Part shown: positions 48,376 to 61,345 of the stretch, one piece after another
Layout of the letters: every line of letters starts with the position of its first letter
Numbering within the stretch: position 1 is the first letter of the stretch
From: Ophioderma brevispina
Taxonomy: Eukaryota > Echinodermata > Ophiuroidea > Amphilepidida > Ophiodermatidae
Assembly: GCA_023653785.1 (NCBI GenBank)
Contig: JAMKCH010010222.1
Span: forward strand, 1-64,000
Reading direction: 5' to 3'
Length of the DNA: 64,000 nucleotides
Translations under genes and position numbers: made by a program
Notes under the pieces: generated by a model
What the model was told of the DNA's origin: nothing
Databases searched by the model: none
Seen by the model: only the letters and a program-made list of their open reading frames with translations

Positions 48376-49828
48376 GTTAAAACCTTCATTAAAATAACGT
48401 TGTTGTTATGTTGTACAGTTAAAACATTTAAAACGGCGCTTTTTTACAGTTATTTACACGTTTACAAGGAAAATAAATAAAAAACGCAAACGCATAAAAA
48501 AATCAGCCAGGCAGTCAATCTATCGATTTTTCAATGGAAAATTTCATCACGTATTAATAACTCATGCAGCCATAAATTAGTCAATACTATTTGTGACATT
48601 CTCTAACTCTATGGGGCAATAAAACGCATGCAAAAAAACCAAACCATAAATTTGTCTTCTAATAGATACACCTTCTTCGCTAGCTGAAAATTATAGTTCG
48701 TTAGATTGCCAAGGCGAAAATCTTTTCAGTCGGTCGTAGACCTTTAGAGTCACGGCCGCCTGAATAAGACTAAAAACTCATTAATTTCACAGATATACAA
48801 GAGCAAAATTCTGATTCCAAATTTTTCATGATCCCAAAGCCCGTGGATGACCTTTTAAAATACCTTAAATGTAATCTGTTTGCTGTGGGATTTGTTTAAA
48901 CAGTTGTTCTCCAGACTTAACTACAATATTACAAGCATTAGCTTGAGTGTGAAGGCAACATTGCTCATTTCTTTGGCACTCCTTGTAAACATTTGAAACG
49001 TATTGTAAAGCTTATCGATACCAAGCTCAAGGCGACTCATAAAATCTCCTGATGTTTGGCGTAAGAGAGCGAACCATAGAATTTGAATTTAAATTAATAT
49101 ATTGTTTTATGAATTACTAAAGAATGCGATACTGTCTCAGCGGATCCGACGTCTGCTATTCATTTTTTTTTTGCACTCTGTAGTCTGTACGTTGCTTGTG
49201 GAACCAGTATTACTCGAAGGTAGCAGAGTGATCATGGCAGAGTGTCTATCCTTCGTATGTACGCGGATATTATTAAATTAGCTATTTAAATTCTCCAGAC
49301 TATGCACTTTTCTCGGGGTTGTTCGTGATTAAAGGTAGTATACGTGAATAAGTATATCAATATTCATATGAATAAATGTGACGAGTTTAAGATTCGTGAT
49401 TCGACAAATGAATTCAAGAGTGAAAACAAAAATCTGTGAATTATCTTGCGGATTGGATAAACAAAAATAATTATAAAGTGCAACTAGAAAGTAGTTATCT
49501 GTGCCACCTGTTCGATTCGATTCATACCATGACCATATAGCGTGTTTTCTTTCTTTTAGATGTAGTTATCCACCTGTTTAATCGATGGTGTTGCAAATTA
49601 TTTAGGTAAGGAAATTGCAGCCCGATACAGTCATTGTTTTCTCATTGGCCAGTCTTCAACATAGATGAACACAACAAAAATAATAAGTCCCACAAATAAA
49701 CAACAGCTCCTAATTTCTTATTGTAGAAAGTTTTGAAAAGTCGTGACTTGTAAAATAATATTGCTATTGTTTTAAGGTAACTGCTGTGTGAAAAGGAGAG
49801 GCATATGTTACTTCACGGCTGACTGATC
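48376..49828. other. Unrecognised non-coding DNA
   Basis: Nothing recognised, although the 5' half of the Tc1-like element that follows would be expected here. Confidence 0.4.
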
Positions 49829-50181
49829 ATGGCCAAAAAGAGGCATTTAAAAAAAATAAAAATCGGTACATCAGTTGATCGATTAACGGTTCAGTACTGT
49901 TCAGCAATGTATGTATCCAACACGCTTTTTGAACTCTTGACATTTTTTTTCATGGTACTTGTTCAGATGGACGGCAATTTGAATGCTGAGATGTATGGCC
50001 TGGGAATTCCTCGTGCAAATGTTGCACCATACGCCTTTGCCTATGGCAATGCCTTTGTTTTCATTGATGACTCCGCCCGTCTTTACAGAAATAGAAAGGT
50101 CAACGCATTCTTGGCTCGTGAGGGCATTCAACGAATGGTTTATGGAATTCGATCGCCTTCCGCATCAGCCCAATGTGTATA
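49829..50181 (+). pseudogene. Tc1-like transposase, middle part, interrupted
   Basis: The frame includes NLNAEMY, then AFVFIDDSARLYRNRKVNAF, FLAREGIQRM and RSP, which follow the Tc1/IS630 DDE domain around the second catalytic Asp (consensus QDNARPHxA; here the usual His is Tyr). The N-terminal DNA-binding domain is missing. The frame is broken at 50181 by a foldback element and resumes at 51997. Confidence 0.75.
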
Positions 50182-51990
50182 CCAGAGAAGATGAGAAAGA
50201 AGGAGATGGCTCAATTTTGAAATCCGATTACCCAGGATTACCCTCATTCACCGGCTCATTGTTTGGGAAACTTCAAGTAATCTGTTCATCCGACTCAAGC
50301 TTGGCCAGTCAGGAAATTTCACAACTGACACACTGCTACTAAAACAGTTTATTAATTTTCTAGCTAAATGTTCTCTGCTGGTTAGGAACTCCACGTTTGT
50401 TCTAACCAATAATTATTTATTTTATTCGTTGGTGAAATAATTGAGGAAAACAGTGACTTTTGAACGAAAGAAAACAGCAAAATCAACCCTATTCGGTAAG
50501 CTAACCTTGATTTAATGTTTAAGGTCAATAAAGGATGTTGTTATTTTAGCCTAATTTAAACATATCCGGTTAGTTCCTGTGAAATATGATATGATGAATG
50601 ATTAGATAAATGCATTTTGAATACACCTCAACCATACCTGTTTGTGTCATAAAGTGTCCAAAGTGTCACAATGCTTTGAAAATTTGGGGTCAAAGTTGTA
50701 TGTAAGTGATGTAGACTATGGTACATGATACAATGTTGGCCTTTTAATTCAATATTCGTGCTCCAGACCTGGGGATTACTTATTTCCTTCACTAAAATTA
50801 AAACAATATTATTTTAACTAGGAAAAGCTGTGTCCCCACATGAAAAGAGTGCACATTTTTTTAGAAAAATGATTAAAATGTCAACCCAATTTACTTCTCG
50901 AATATCAGTGACCAATGGATATATATACATAATCTCAACATGCTCAAGCGAACAATGGAGCTAATGATATTCATTAATCGGCCCGGAACACACTTCACAT
51001 TCTTTTACATCTGGTCCATTGTTATTGTGCATGCAGTTGAACAGATTTCGAATGTTATGTCCTTGCCGCATTGGCGTATTCTTTCCTCGTTCGCGATGAA
51101 AGAAATCTTGAGATTCTACTGTGTGTTCAATTAACTTTGACCATATGATTAATAATTTTTTTTTCGAAAAGAAATTGTAAAGGGATTACATTCATGATAG
51201 AAAAGCCCTTTGCAAGGGCTGACCTAATTTGTTCATAACCTAAATCCGCAAGTTATTGTCTTTAAGACAGTTTTTCTATTCAATTTACCAAGAAATGCAA
51301 TGGTATTCAGCGACCTACATTTTTAAAACTCATGAGCGAGGTGAGTATGTTGCCATTTATGTTATGAACAGATGCTAGAGCTCGATAAGGGGAAGTGATA
51401 ACACCTGATATAGCTTGAAATGTTTTCAAATGTGTGGGCAGTAACAATGGACTTGCATACCCTGATTAGAAAAAGATCCTAAGTGTTTTTAGGTTGATTT
51501 TTGAATATCAATAGCTCTTTTGTTCGCTTGAGTTTACGTGTACATATTGGTCACTGATATTCTGGAAGTAAATTGAGTTGACATTTTATTCCTTTTTCTA
51601 AATAATGTCCACTTTTTTTCATTTGGGGATAAAGCTTTTCCTGGTTTACATAATATTTTTTAAATTTTAGTGAAGGAAGTAAGTAATCCCCAGTGCTGTA
51701 GCACGAAAAGATGGTTAAATCGCAAACGTATCACGGCCTAATGCAGGAGAGTACGTTTTACTGTACTGGTAACGACCATAGTGTATAGTCTCTGTGCAAA
51801 TACCAGTGACAACCGAGTAATTGGAATATTTCTGGGATTTAATGACAGGTGTATGTAATGTTCTACAGCAAGTAGCGCAAGTCTTTGATCCAATCAATGG
51901 GATTTAGGGCAATTAAGATGAATAAGCGGATGAACAGTTTATCTTTTGAAGTAACAGTTGAACCATCTCCCTTTTTCTCATCTTCTCTGG
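50182..51990. mobile_element. 1.8-kb foldback transposon inside the transposase
   Basis: Left end CCAGAGAAGATGAGAAAGAA; the right end is its inverse, CTTTTTCTCATCTTCTCTGG. TGTATA flanks both sides (50176-50181 and 51991-51996), fitting a 6-bp target duplication. A second long inverted pair lies inside: 50755-50970 against 51485-51705, sharing GGGGATTACTTATTTCCTTC, AATATCAGTGACCAAT and CTCAAGCGAACAA. Frames inside (50940-51134, 51715-51897) show no domain. It is a foldback-type element with no visible transposase. Confidence 0.75.
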
Positions 51991-51996
51991 TGTATA

Positions 51997-52155
51997 CATG
52001 CCTGTGTCAATGCCGAGAGCGCGCTAGATGACTTGTCATGGTCTTTGGAGAAGGAATGGGCTGCTATCCCTCAACAGCGCGTGACCAGACTCATCAACAC
52101 CATGCGTAACCGATGTCAAGAAGACATTAACAAGCGTGGGGGATACACACAATAA
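51997..52155 (+). pseudogene. Tc1-like transposase, C-terminal part
   Basis: LDDLSWSLEKEWAAIPQQRV, then TRLINTMRNRCQEDINKRGG and a stop at 52155 match the C-terminus of Tc1-like transposases (x-EEW-x-IPQ-x-x-I; MRRRC; GG). It continues the fragment that stops at 50181. Confidence 0.8.
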
Positions 52156-52171
52156 CTGAGCAAGAAGGAAC

Positions 52172-52380
52172 TTTAAAGGCTGACTCAGAGATTTTGAAAT
52201 ATATACCGGATGCGGAATTTTGTAACAAAGTTGCGATTTTCTATATGAAGGACATCGACTTTAGGTTAGCTATTTCACACAATGATTAGAGTGTGTGGAC
52301 AAGCATTATGTACATGTAAAACACGATTTGTTAGACAATTGAGGCGCCTTTATCTGAAAATCGCTGAATCAGCCTTTAAG
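52172..52380 (+). mobile_element. TTAAAGGCTGA MITE, intact copy
   Basis: Left end TTTAAAGGCTGACTCAGAGA, right end CGCTGAATCAGCCTTTAA: inverted repeats of about 16 bases with TTAA-like termini enclosing about 175 bases. Two further copies at 25814-25995 (reverse) and 5045-5215. Lies 17 bases past the transposase stop. Confidence 0.75.
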
Positions 52381-53575
52381 TTACAGCGGTTTATCAATCA
52401 TCTGATGTAACGATATCACTTTTGTGAATTGACTCCTTTTGTGAAAATACCTCTTTTTGTCTTTCATCTGAGTCAGCCGCGAAGTAACTGATGTCTCTAC
52501 TGTTCACACTAACAACCATGGGAATATCATTTACTAGTAATGGAATTGATAAAGTCCTATTAAGTAAATTAGGAGCGGTTGCTTGCAGTGCGTATTATGT
52601 GTGCTGTTTTCATTATACATTATATTCTATACCAATATCGTGTATCAGATATAATAAATATATAACACAATATAATCTAACGAAATCTAGGAACACTTCT
52701 ATGTGGCGCCATGTGTCCTTCACACGACATTATATCAAATGAAGAGAGATAGAGAGATAGGGAATATTCCCTCAAGTGATCAATTTTGATCAGCCGACGT
52801 AATTCAAGTTGATGTTGATTTTTAAAAGAATCATAAAAATAGTTGATTGATAGATACAGATTTTCCATCTTATAAGTAAAGGAAAGACGGATGAGCGAAA
52901 TCATAAAAAGTATCATCCTGAAGAAGATATATGATAATCATAATAATTATCATCTTAATCATAATCATAATAAACATATAATTATCCCGTGAAGATTTTT
53001 TTTTTAAATCTGATTTCATATCGAAGCACGTATTCACATAAGGTGCAGCTACTTCGCGGTTTCCTTTCGGCAAAATCAATTTACGATTTACTTTTATCAT
53101 TGGAGTGCAAGTTCTTGGGCGAAATCATACAGTTGGAAGAATCAAGTTTGATAGCTGACTTAGTTTAAAATGAGCTTAACAACGTAGCACGTGTATTATT
53201 CTGGTGTTATTCACACTGTCGCAGAGATAGGGGAGATGATAGGGAGAGTGAATTTAAAATGAAATGTAAAAAAAAAATGAAATACATTAACAGAAAGCGA
53301 GAAAAATAATTTCTGTAAAACAATAGGTCCATTTCGCTCTGTGTGTACACACACAATTGGATAACTCGTAAAGAAGGGACCAACTCCAGTACATTCTACA
53401 GTGACAATGAGAAACATTTGTGTTGATCTTTCTGCATCACTGTAGCAGCGTGGAGAGCGACCCTTCTTTCCCGTGGGTATTCAATGATATTGCTATAACC
53501 ATGGAGCTATTACTCTAATCACTCCATGCTATAAATTAATTTAGGGAGGCATTGTCTTTCAGAAGCACTAATTAG
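52381..53575. other. Unrecognised DNA with ATA/ATC low-complexity tract
   Basis: A tract of ATAATCATAATAATTATCAT lies near 52930-52980. Frames 52491-53417 are unassigned. Confidence 0.45.
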
Positions 53576-53579
53576 CTAA

Positions 53580-54225
53580 ATGCATTGGGCAAATAATTCA
53601 TATCTTATAAGTACTAACATACCTATATGGCGTCACAATGACGTCATAAAGTCCGCGAGTCGGCCAGATTGGCATTGTCCACATAAAATAGGCGAAAATC
53701 CGATTTTGCGCAAAAAAAAAGTAGGAATATCGATTTTTCATGCGGTGTGCAGCTCTAAATGATAACAATTGGGTGTTTTAACATAAATAAAGAGTTTTAG
53801 ATACATAATGTGCATAATGATTCAAAAATGTTAATATTCTTGGGTGGCAACCACCCCCGTACCATTCGACTTTGACGGCATTCCCTAACCCCGGTGAAGG
53901 TGCAACCTTCGCATTTTTTTTTGGCTAAAATGACTGGTGTGGCAGGAGATATAGTCCTACGGGCTCAAAGTCCGGGAAAAATGGTGAAAAATAGGGTAAT
54001 CGATTCAGTTGACTCTTCACGCAGCATTAGTTTCACGCTTTAATCCGTTGTCGTCTATGGAGCCCGGACTATGATACCTGCCGGACTATGATTACTTTTA
54101 CACCGGCAAAGATGAGAAAATAATTACCTGGAAGCCTTTTACGAAAGCTTTTGACATTTTAGCGCACCGGAGCAAAGTTCAGTAGGGGGATGTAACCCCC
54201 CTTAGTAAGACGAGGGTTAATATAA
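53580..54225. repeat. Possible MITE remains
   Basis: GCGTCACAATGACGTCATAA (about 53630) recalls the GACGTCA-core elements at 6290 and 38410. 54030-54060 is the inverse of 26001-26030. The right edge, CCCCCCTTAGTAAGACGAGG then GTTAA, is echoed at 35930-35955 and 59097-59115. These are pieces, and I cannot define one element. Confidence 0.35.
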
Positions 54226-55437
54226 CATTTTATGCAATTGCATGCAAATATATTTAAATTGACAAATTAAGACTTGCTGTATGCAATATAACTTTGCTAT
54301 AGAGAGTCCGCCGTACACCTTAATATGGACTCATGAACTAGTAAATTGACTCACAATATCAGAACTCTTTACCCATACACAAACACACACACCACAAACG
54401 CACAAACATGCGAGAAAAACACACCTACAAACGAGGGGCATTTCGTGATCTATAGCATCATTCTCCAAATTACCTTTAAAAATTAATATTTTTATAACAT
54501 CCGAACAGTTCGTATATCTGCTTTACCATGCATACATTCGATCGATCTACTTTGGAAGAAAATCGTAACGTCGTATTTTCTCTGCACAAGTTATAATTTA
54601 TATATTTATACAGGTTAAAGGCGCCAACATAATTTTATCTTCGACACGCATGTTTTGTTACAATAATTTTGAAGAGGGTTTATTGTCAGGTTATATGGTT
54701 TCCGCGTTATTGATTCATAAAGCTTCGGCAATATGAATATTATATTTTCTACTTTTCAAGTTCAAAGTCAATGATTGTGTCGTTCAACGTCATGTAAAAA
54801 CTAGATTGTAAAAAAAAAGCACAGTACATGTTTTTATTTTGTCTTATTATCTACCTTCTCACTCTTCTCCATTTTGTTCCTTTCTCCCCTTCCCTTGCCA
54901 TTTTCAGCTAATTTCAATAAGAGATATTTTCGCCCATATCGATTTATACAATATTTTGTCCAATTATGTCTATCTCTCATTGTCTGTAATGTGATTTCAC
55001 GCGTATTCATAGCATTCCCCCACCCCAAACAATAAACAATCCTAAAACAGACTTCAGAATTGGAAGTTTTACAAAAACGTTTGCAAGTGAAGATGTTTCA
55101 TATAGTTGACCAAATTTAGTAATGTACATTATCTTTAAGGAACAAAATTCCTTTTTTGTATACAACAACACAAATCATAATGAGAAGTCAAGGAGTGCAG
55201 TCTTAATCACGATGGATACGATGTTGGAAGCTGCTTTCATGTTAGGGTTTTGGTTCACACCCTGGCGGTTTATTAGTGGAATCCTTAATCCTGGTTGCAT
55301 AAACATAAGGTTCTGTAGGTCAGGTTATAGTCGATTTATATTAAATGGCAACTTATTCGCAAGAGGTATGTTATGTACATAAAAAACATGAAGGTATGAT
55401 TTAGATTTAGATTTTAATTTATGCAGTGATTGCTATT
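54226..55437. other. Unrecognised non-coding DNA
   Basis: Includes an imperfect ACAC tract near 54375-54395. Frames 54834-55382 have no known relatives. Confidence 0.4.
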
Positions 55438-55560
<123 letters not shown>

Positions 55561-55864
55561 AGATACGGGAAGACAGTTCTTCTATAGTTCTTTGAACATT
55601 GCTCTGCTAAAATGCATTAGTCAAGGTCATGTATCAGTTGTCGGTAAACGCATTCAAGGGTTACTAATATGGTATTCAATATATCAGAACAGCCGTTGAG
55701 TTAAATATGCAGCAATAATATCATAAAAATTCCCAGATGGAAGACAAAATATTATCTTAGGAAATAAGATATCATCACCCGAATCACGTACTGCCACATT
55801 TAACATTTTTGATGTTTTTGAGAAATTAGGTATATTATTTTATTCATCCGTATTCCACATAACT

Positions 55865-56110
55865 CACACAGTTTCAAAATGGGCACTACCTAATGAGTTT
55901 ATAATTATTAATTCTGTGTCTTCACATACTGTCGCATTTTAAAATCGCCCTTTCATGCTTTTATAGACAACATTCTTTATTGCCGATCGTAAAATAAATG
56001 ATTTCCCTCACAGAGATCGAAATCATCGTATTCTATGTTCCAACAAAAACATTTTAAATAACATAGCGATCTATTTACACGTATTTAAACAATAACGCGC
56101 CAATATAACT
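55865..56110 (-). mobile_element. Family III motif element in copy B
   Basis: TTCACATACTGTCGCATTTT, then AAAATCGCC, ATTGCCGATCGTAAAATAA and ATTTACACGT follow the inverse of 45705-46119 in order. It is shared with copy A in decayed form. Confidence 0.55.
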
Positions 56111-56589
56111 TTTGTACTCTAGCAAGTTCATCATTTTCGGTTTCACATTCACACACAGACACATTTCGCCTATAATTTAAATCGACATAGTCCTTTCAAG
56201 TAGCTTTAATATAGACCGGTAGTGTTACGATCATATCAAACAACAAGGGGCTACGCTTGATCATTTCTTCGATATCAATTAAGTTCGACGCCTATTCTAA
56301 GTAGTAAAGTATAGTGACGGCGATATTTTAAGCCTAAGATGGTTTCCAACACACAGACCAAAAACATCTTAACATGATCATGTAATCATCAACGACGATG
56401 GGAAACAAACGTCAACGAATCCATCGTTTATTAGCTGACGTAAAAGGTTTTTTGAAAATGATTTTAAGACTGATCAGCGTATTAAATCTTTTCTATACAA
56501 AACAAACGTGTTTATATTTGTCATTCTAGGGTACTTGTTTTACATAAAATATTATTCATTACACCCAAGTTGACATTTGGTGTATACAC

Positions 56590-57215
56590 ACACACACACA
56601 ACCCTACACACACACAACACACACATCAATCGTCGCTGGGCGGAAAAACCTCATGTCCTTTTGACCTTTAAAATTCAAACCTAACATGTATACAAACGGT
56701 TTTACATGACAAAACATCATATGTAACAATTTCGAGAGACACCAAAAACTGATTATTTTGCTGTAAATGCCTTCACTAGACAGGGTGCCCTTTCTAAATT
56801 ATTTTAGGTACTTATTTACTACAATTCTGAAACAAAGTCATAATGATTTACTATATATTTGGCATGAAATTCCCAGCTAGAACCCGATTACCAAAATGCA
56901 CATATGAGGTTTTAGCACTGGGCACTTTTTACATATGAGGTTTTGGGGCATTTGCCTCCTGAGTTACTATGAGTGTGTTTTCCCCCGCCCAGCTACGTTT
57001 GTGGACATTGAGGTTGCCATACGTCTCTTTGTATTGCGGTTTATTCCGTTATAAAATAACAAAAGAAGTGTGTGCTAATTCTAATTTATTCAAATTGCTG
57101 AAAATTTGAAATTTTGTCATGCGGGGCTGTCTCTACGAGGATTTGCTATAGACAGCCCGTAGCACAACCATTAAAAACCTATATATAATTGTATATATTA
57201 TTCTTAAATTTACAA
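56590..57215. repeat. Copy-B-only block: CA repeat, MITE and flanks
   Basis: Between the anchors TTACATAAAATATTAT (copy A 28848) and ATCGCCTAA (copy A 28931), copy B has about 630 extra bases. These are a broken CA microsatellite (56588-56625), the CGTC MITE and about 220 bases of unknown sequence. Confidence 0.7.
56631..56997. mobile_element. CGTC-ended MITE, family V, copy 2 (367 bp)
   Basis: Left end CGTCGCTGGGCGGAAAAACC, right end CCCCGCCCAGCTACG. Relative to copy 1 it is inverted. The motif ACATATGAGGTTTT is at about 56900 and 56931, and inverted near 56711. It follows a CA repeat instead of a TA repeat. Confidence 0.8.
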
Positions 57216-60055
57216 TCATAAACAAATAAAAGATCGCCTAAGCTTCATTTGACTTTAGACCTCAATGGCAATCGAATGAAACTGCTACAAACCACAAATC
57301 TCTTTCAGAAAGATTGAATGAAAATACATGTTCGTTTATCAATATTTTGTTTGCTTTCATGTTTCACAAAAAACATATGTGCACCTAAATATATTGAGAT
57401 GCCCAATGCCCTAAATATATTTATATTGTCATGATATCTACCTTGGGTAAGTCTTTCTTCCGCTACTCTAATGAGCATACTGACAGTTGAAACGTCCAAA
57501 AACACTGGACTCCACATGTCTTTATTTTTCACAGCGATTGCAGTCTCTGTCTGGAATAGAATTAAAAATATAGAAAACTATAATGGCATATAAGGTTACA
57601 ACATGGGTGTACCCGAATAATATGCATAGAAATATCATATTATTTTGACAGCCGTTTCAGCAATGTGTTTTTCCAGATGAACTGTAGGCCCTGTATGGTT
57701 GTAACATTTTGAATTTAGCATATTATTAACAGCTTGTAATTGGAAAAAAAGTGTGTACTGAAACTATTGAAGATATGGCTTGGAAATGTTTACATGAATC
57801 GTTTGATTGATCGATTAATCGATTGATCAATTGAATGATTGATCGACTGATTGACTAGTAGCTTGAAATGGAAAATTACTCCATATTTACTCTTCATTTC
57901 TCACCGAATAAAGTTTGTATACAGCAGGGTTTATTTGTCAAATTCCTGATTTTGAGGCAGATTTTCCCGGTTGGAAGTGCTTTTGATGCATATTTTTCCC
58001 GGTTGGAGGTATAAATGTCCCAGTGAGCGGGCAAAAATGGCTGATATGGCATGATTTTCCAGCTTATCTTCCCGGCCAAAGCTCTATGGGAGGCAGCCTG
58101 CCCCTGCCTGTTACGCCAGTGTTTGTATATCATCCGCAATCAGGCATAATCTTTTTTACCGCCAAAGACCTTTTACAGTAATTATGTTTTCACATAATTC
58201 GTGTTAAAGATGCCTCTCGAATCCTGCAATGCATGTTACTACACTAGTCCATGCCTATGAATAAATTCAGAAAAATATGTAAATGCAATTTGTTAGGCAA
58301 ACAGTCCTCGTTCGGACCAGAAGCAATAAAATCAATACAAAATACAGCCGTTTCAATAATGCGTGGCTGTACTAATGTTTATCGTTCATAAACTGCATTT
58401 ATGCACGAAATATATGCACCACATCAGAATCATAAAATATTGCTTTAAAGAAAGCTGTATGTCGTGAAATATCAAAACTACAGCGTCTGTTGCCACATAT
58501 TAAACTTACTATTGCATCGACGTAGACAATATAATGTCTTATTGACCGAATACTCAAGGTGTTAATGTTAATACTCTGTGGTTTACGCTTTATTTGTGTC
58601 TGTTTTTGTTATGCTTTTTTTATATAATTTGTTTCATCTTTTTTGGCGGAACAAACAATATGACAAAACCACCAAACATGCAAACAAACAAAAAAACAAA
58701 CACACAAGCAAACAAACAACAAATCAAACAGCAAAGCAGAAGAAAATTAAACCATTAAACAAAACAAAAACGAACTGAGGAAATGGTAACAATAATGACA
58801 TCTTCCTTTTCCATATCAGGCAACATTACAATACATTTACATTTTTGAATGTCGTGACAATTGAATCTGACCTTATCAATATAGTAAAATTCAACATAAA
58901 GAGTGAAAATCAATCAAAAAGGCTGAAGTTCTACTCTCTCCTGTCATCAATTCTGTATGTTGGAAGCAATTGCCAGTAAGCAAGACGGTCTTGTTTGATA
59001 TAATTTTGAATAACTGTGGCCCAGCTGAAATTGTCATATCCATCAACACATTTACGATAATCCAACATGCTCTGTGCAAAGTATCAACGGTCCAACTACC
59101 CCCCTTTTTGGGGAGACGAGGGGTAATTTGTATACATTTTCTTTCCAAATATAAAATGTTTTTGCTTTCTTCCTTTGAAAAAAAATATGTTGAAAACTTC
59201 AAGGGAAAAATAATTGGGATAACATATGCTTATAAAAAGGTATTTAACGTACAGTTCAGCAGGGTCTTAAGGATTAATCCCAATGCTTTCAGAATGTAAG
59301 CCTCGGCTTTGGGATAATGTAAATCGTGTCCGTATAGACTGACATTGGCCTCGCAGGATAATGACCACAATTCGCTCTTTTTCATTACGTTTTAGTCTCT
59401 GCATTATGGCAAGTAGTTTTACTTAATATTTCCTTGCTTTAATTGATCAGGTTGTGCATATGTGATGTCAGTTTTACTTATAATACGTAAAATGGCAATA
59501 TAATCAAAACATTTGTACAATTATAGATACTGGGAAGTCAGACAATGTTTGGTAAGACATGTATTAGAGTTTTCTAAGGTGGCGGTAGATTTGTCATGTG
59601 TTGGATGTACGCCATATATGTGTGTCATAAAATTCCAAATTCAATGAGAATACAGCAGCACATCTCATCTCTCATCATTTTATTCTTTAAATACTTAATA
59701 TTCCACCAAATCTGATCCACGCTCACATTACTTACTGTTTTACAATAGATCTTGCTGAATATTGAAAAGGACTTTAATTCAAAGTCCTCATTCTTATACC
59801 ATGATGTTCTCTTTGAAGTCAATTATTACATACCACATATGCTCTGTCATTTCATCTGAGAGAATAATCCCTATAATATGAAAAAAGAAGCTAAATGACG
59901 TTTTGATCTCTCCGTCTTTCAAACGCAATTTGCTACATTTACCTTTGGTACCATACCAACTATGTGTCACCGCTGTTAATACCAATTATGTGTCTCGCCG
60001 TTTATCGTTTGCTCCCTGTTAGTGTGGCTGCGTGTGCCTCGATGCTTGTAAAGAT
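57216..60055. other. Duplicated non-coding DNA
   Basis: Matches copy A in two parts, 28930-30390 and 35762-36950. The junction region 58620-58910, with a CAAA-type repeat (58675-58760), stands where copy A carries its Penelope nest. No genes. Confidence 0.6.
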
Positions 60056-60118
60056 GACACACACACGCACACACACACACGCTCGCGCGCGCGCGCGCAC
60101 ACACACACACACGTACAC
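60056..60118. repeat. CA microsatellite with CG core
   Basis: CACACA, then GCTCGCGCGCGCGCGCGC, then CACACA. The aligned tract in copy A has CA and TA but no CG run. Alternating purine-pyrimidine of this kind can adopt Z-DNA. Confidence 0.9.
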
Positions 60119-60120
60119 AT

Positions 60121-60445
60121 CGTCAGTTGCGTCACATATTGACGTATTCGACATTTGGACTTTTGGCATATACGTTTCATTTGTACTTCTTTACAAATTC
60201 ACCAAATTTCAAACCTCAAAGTGGCTTAAGTAGTAAAAAATGTCAACTAATTATGACGTATTTGCAAAATTTAAATTGAGGGCATCAAATAATGACGTGT
60301 TTGTCAAAAATCTATATTGTGCGCAAGCCCATAGCATCGTATCTAAATTTTAAAATATATTCGCCGTTTCACATAGTGACGTATTTGTGCGACGTAAGCG
60401 CGTCACCTAACGACGTATTGGCGCGACGTATTTATTATTTGCACT
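60121..60445 (+). mobile_element. CGTC-ended ACGTAT motif array (family II), copy B
   Basis: Starts CGTCAGTTGCGTCACATATT, then GACGTATTCG. GACGTATTTG-type motifs follow near 60256, 60293 (GACGTGTTTG), 60379, 60412 and 60425, plus ATCGTATCT near 60337 and GCGACGTA near 60389. The right terminus is not preserved; it ends in a GA repeat (60454-60492). Confidence 0.6.
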
Positions 60446-60492
60446 TGTTATTTTGAGAGAGAGAGAGAGAGAGAGGGGGGAGAAAGAGATGT

Positions 60493-61279
60493 AACAGATA
60501 GTTTGAATGAAATGCATTGAAAGGCAGCACAGAATGATCTAAAACAGCATTAATTATCAATAGATTTCAAACGATTTCAAAATAATATTTGATCTAATTC
60601 CTTAATTCTGTACCTAGTTGTATTAACAAAATCCTTAGTGATATTTTTCGCCCTGTTGCTATAAGGCAGGTTGTGAATAATGCATCTTTTGGCTTACACA
60701 TTCGCTCTGGGAGGGACACTAATCTTTCAACTTTAATAATAAATGACAATCTATACCCTTCAAGTTGACTAAAGCTTGTAACTGCTGCAGCACACTCATG
60801 TAATAAGCAAAACGTGGGATAATAGGACATTTTCAAGAGTAATATGTGCCATCTCTAAGATATGTGACCATTACATCACACAAAAGGCTGAGGAAAATCC
60901 ATTGACATTTGGCGATGACCTTTAATGGCACTCTTTTTATTCCAAGGTGGCATTGATCAATTGATTGAGTACTTAATGCTTTTCCTTTAAAAAAACACCT
61001 GTTTTCCGTCTTGGCCTTTGGAATCAACCTAAAATGATTATCGAGTATCATTTATCTGAATGACATTAATGTTAGGTAACAAAGGTGGTTATTGGATACT
61101 GAATATTAAACAGCAGGGTACTTTTTTTTCTTGAATTCTTTGCTAAGATCTAGTGAGATAACATGAGTATCCACAATGACCTTTGAGTAAGAGTAGCCAC
61201 AATGGCCTTTGCGTATTAAAGAGTATAATGTTTAGAATACTTTTAAATTACGTAAGCCCAAAATAGTCTCTCATCGTGC

Positions 61280-61330
<51 letters not shown>

Positions 61331-61345
61331 CAAAATTACTTAAAA
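60493..61345. other. Duplicated non-coding DNA; T/A homopolymer hairpin
   Basis: A T run followed by an A run lies at about 61282-61330 and could fold on itself. Otherwise it aligns with 37499-38880. Confidence 0.55.

Noticed and set aside
58970..59299. 109-residue frame with a similar-looking frame at 35843-36043 in copy A.
   Set aside because: The two frames fall out of phase when the DNA is aligned, and a transposon-like CCCCCCTTTTT/GACGAGG edge runs through them.
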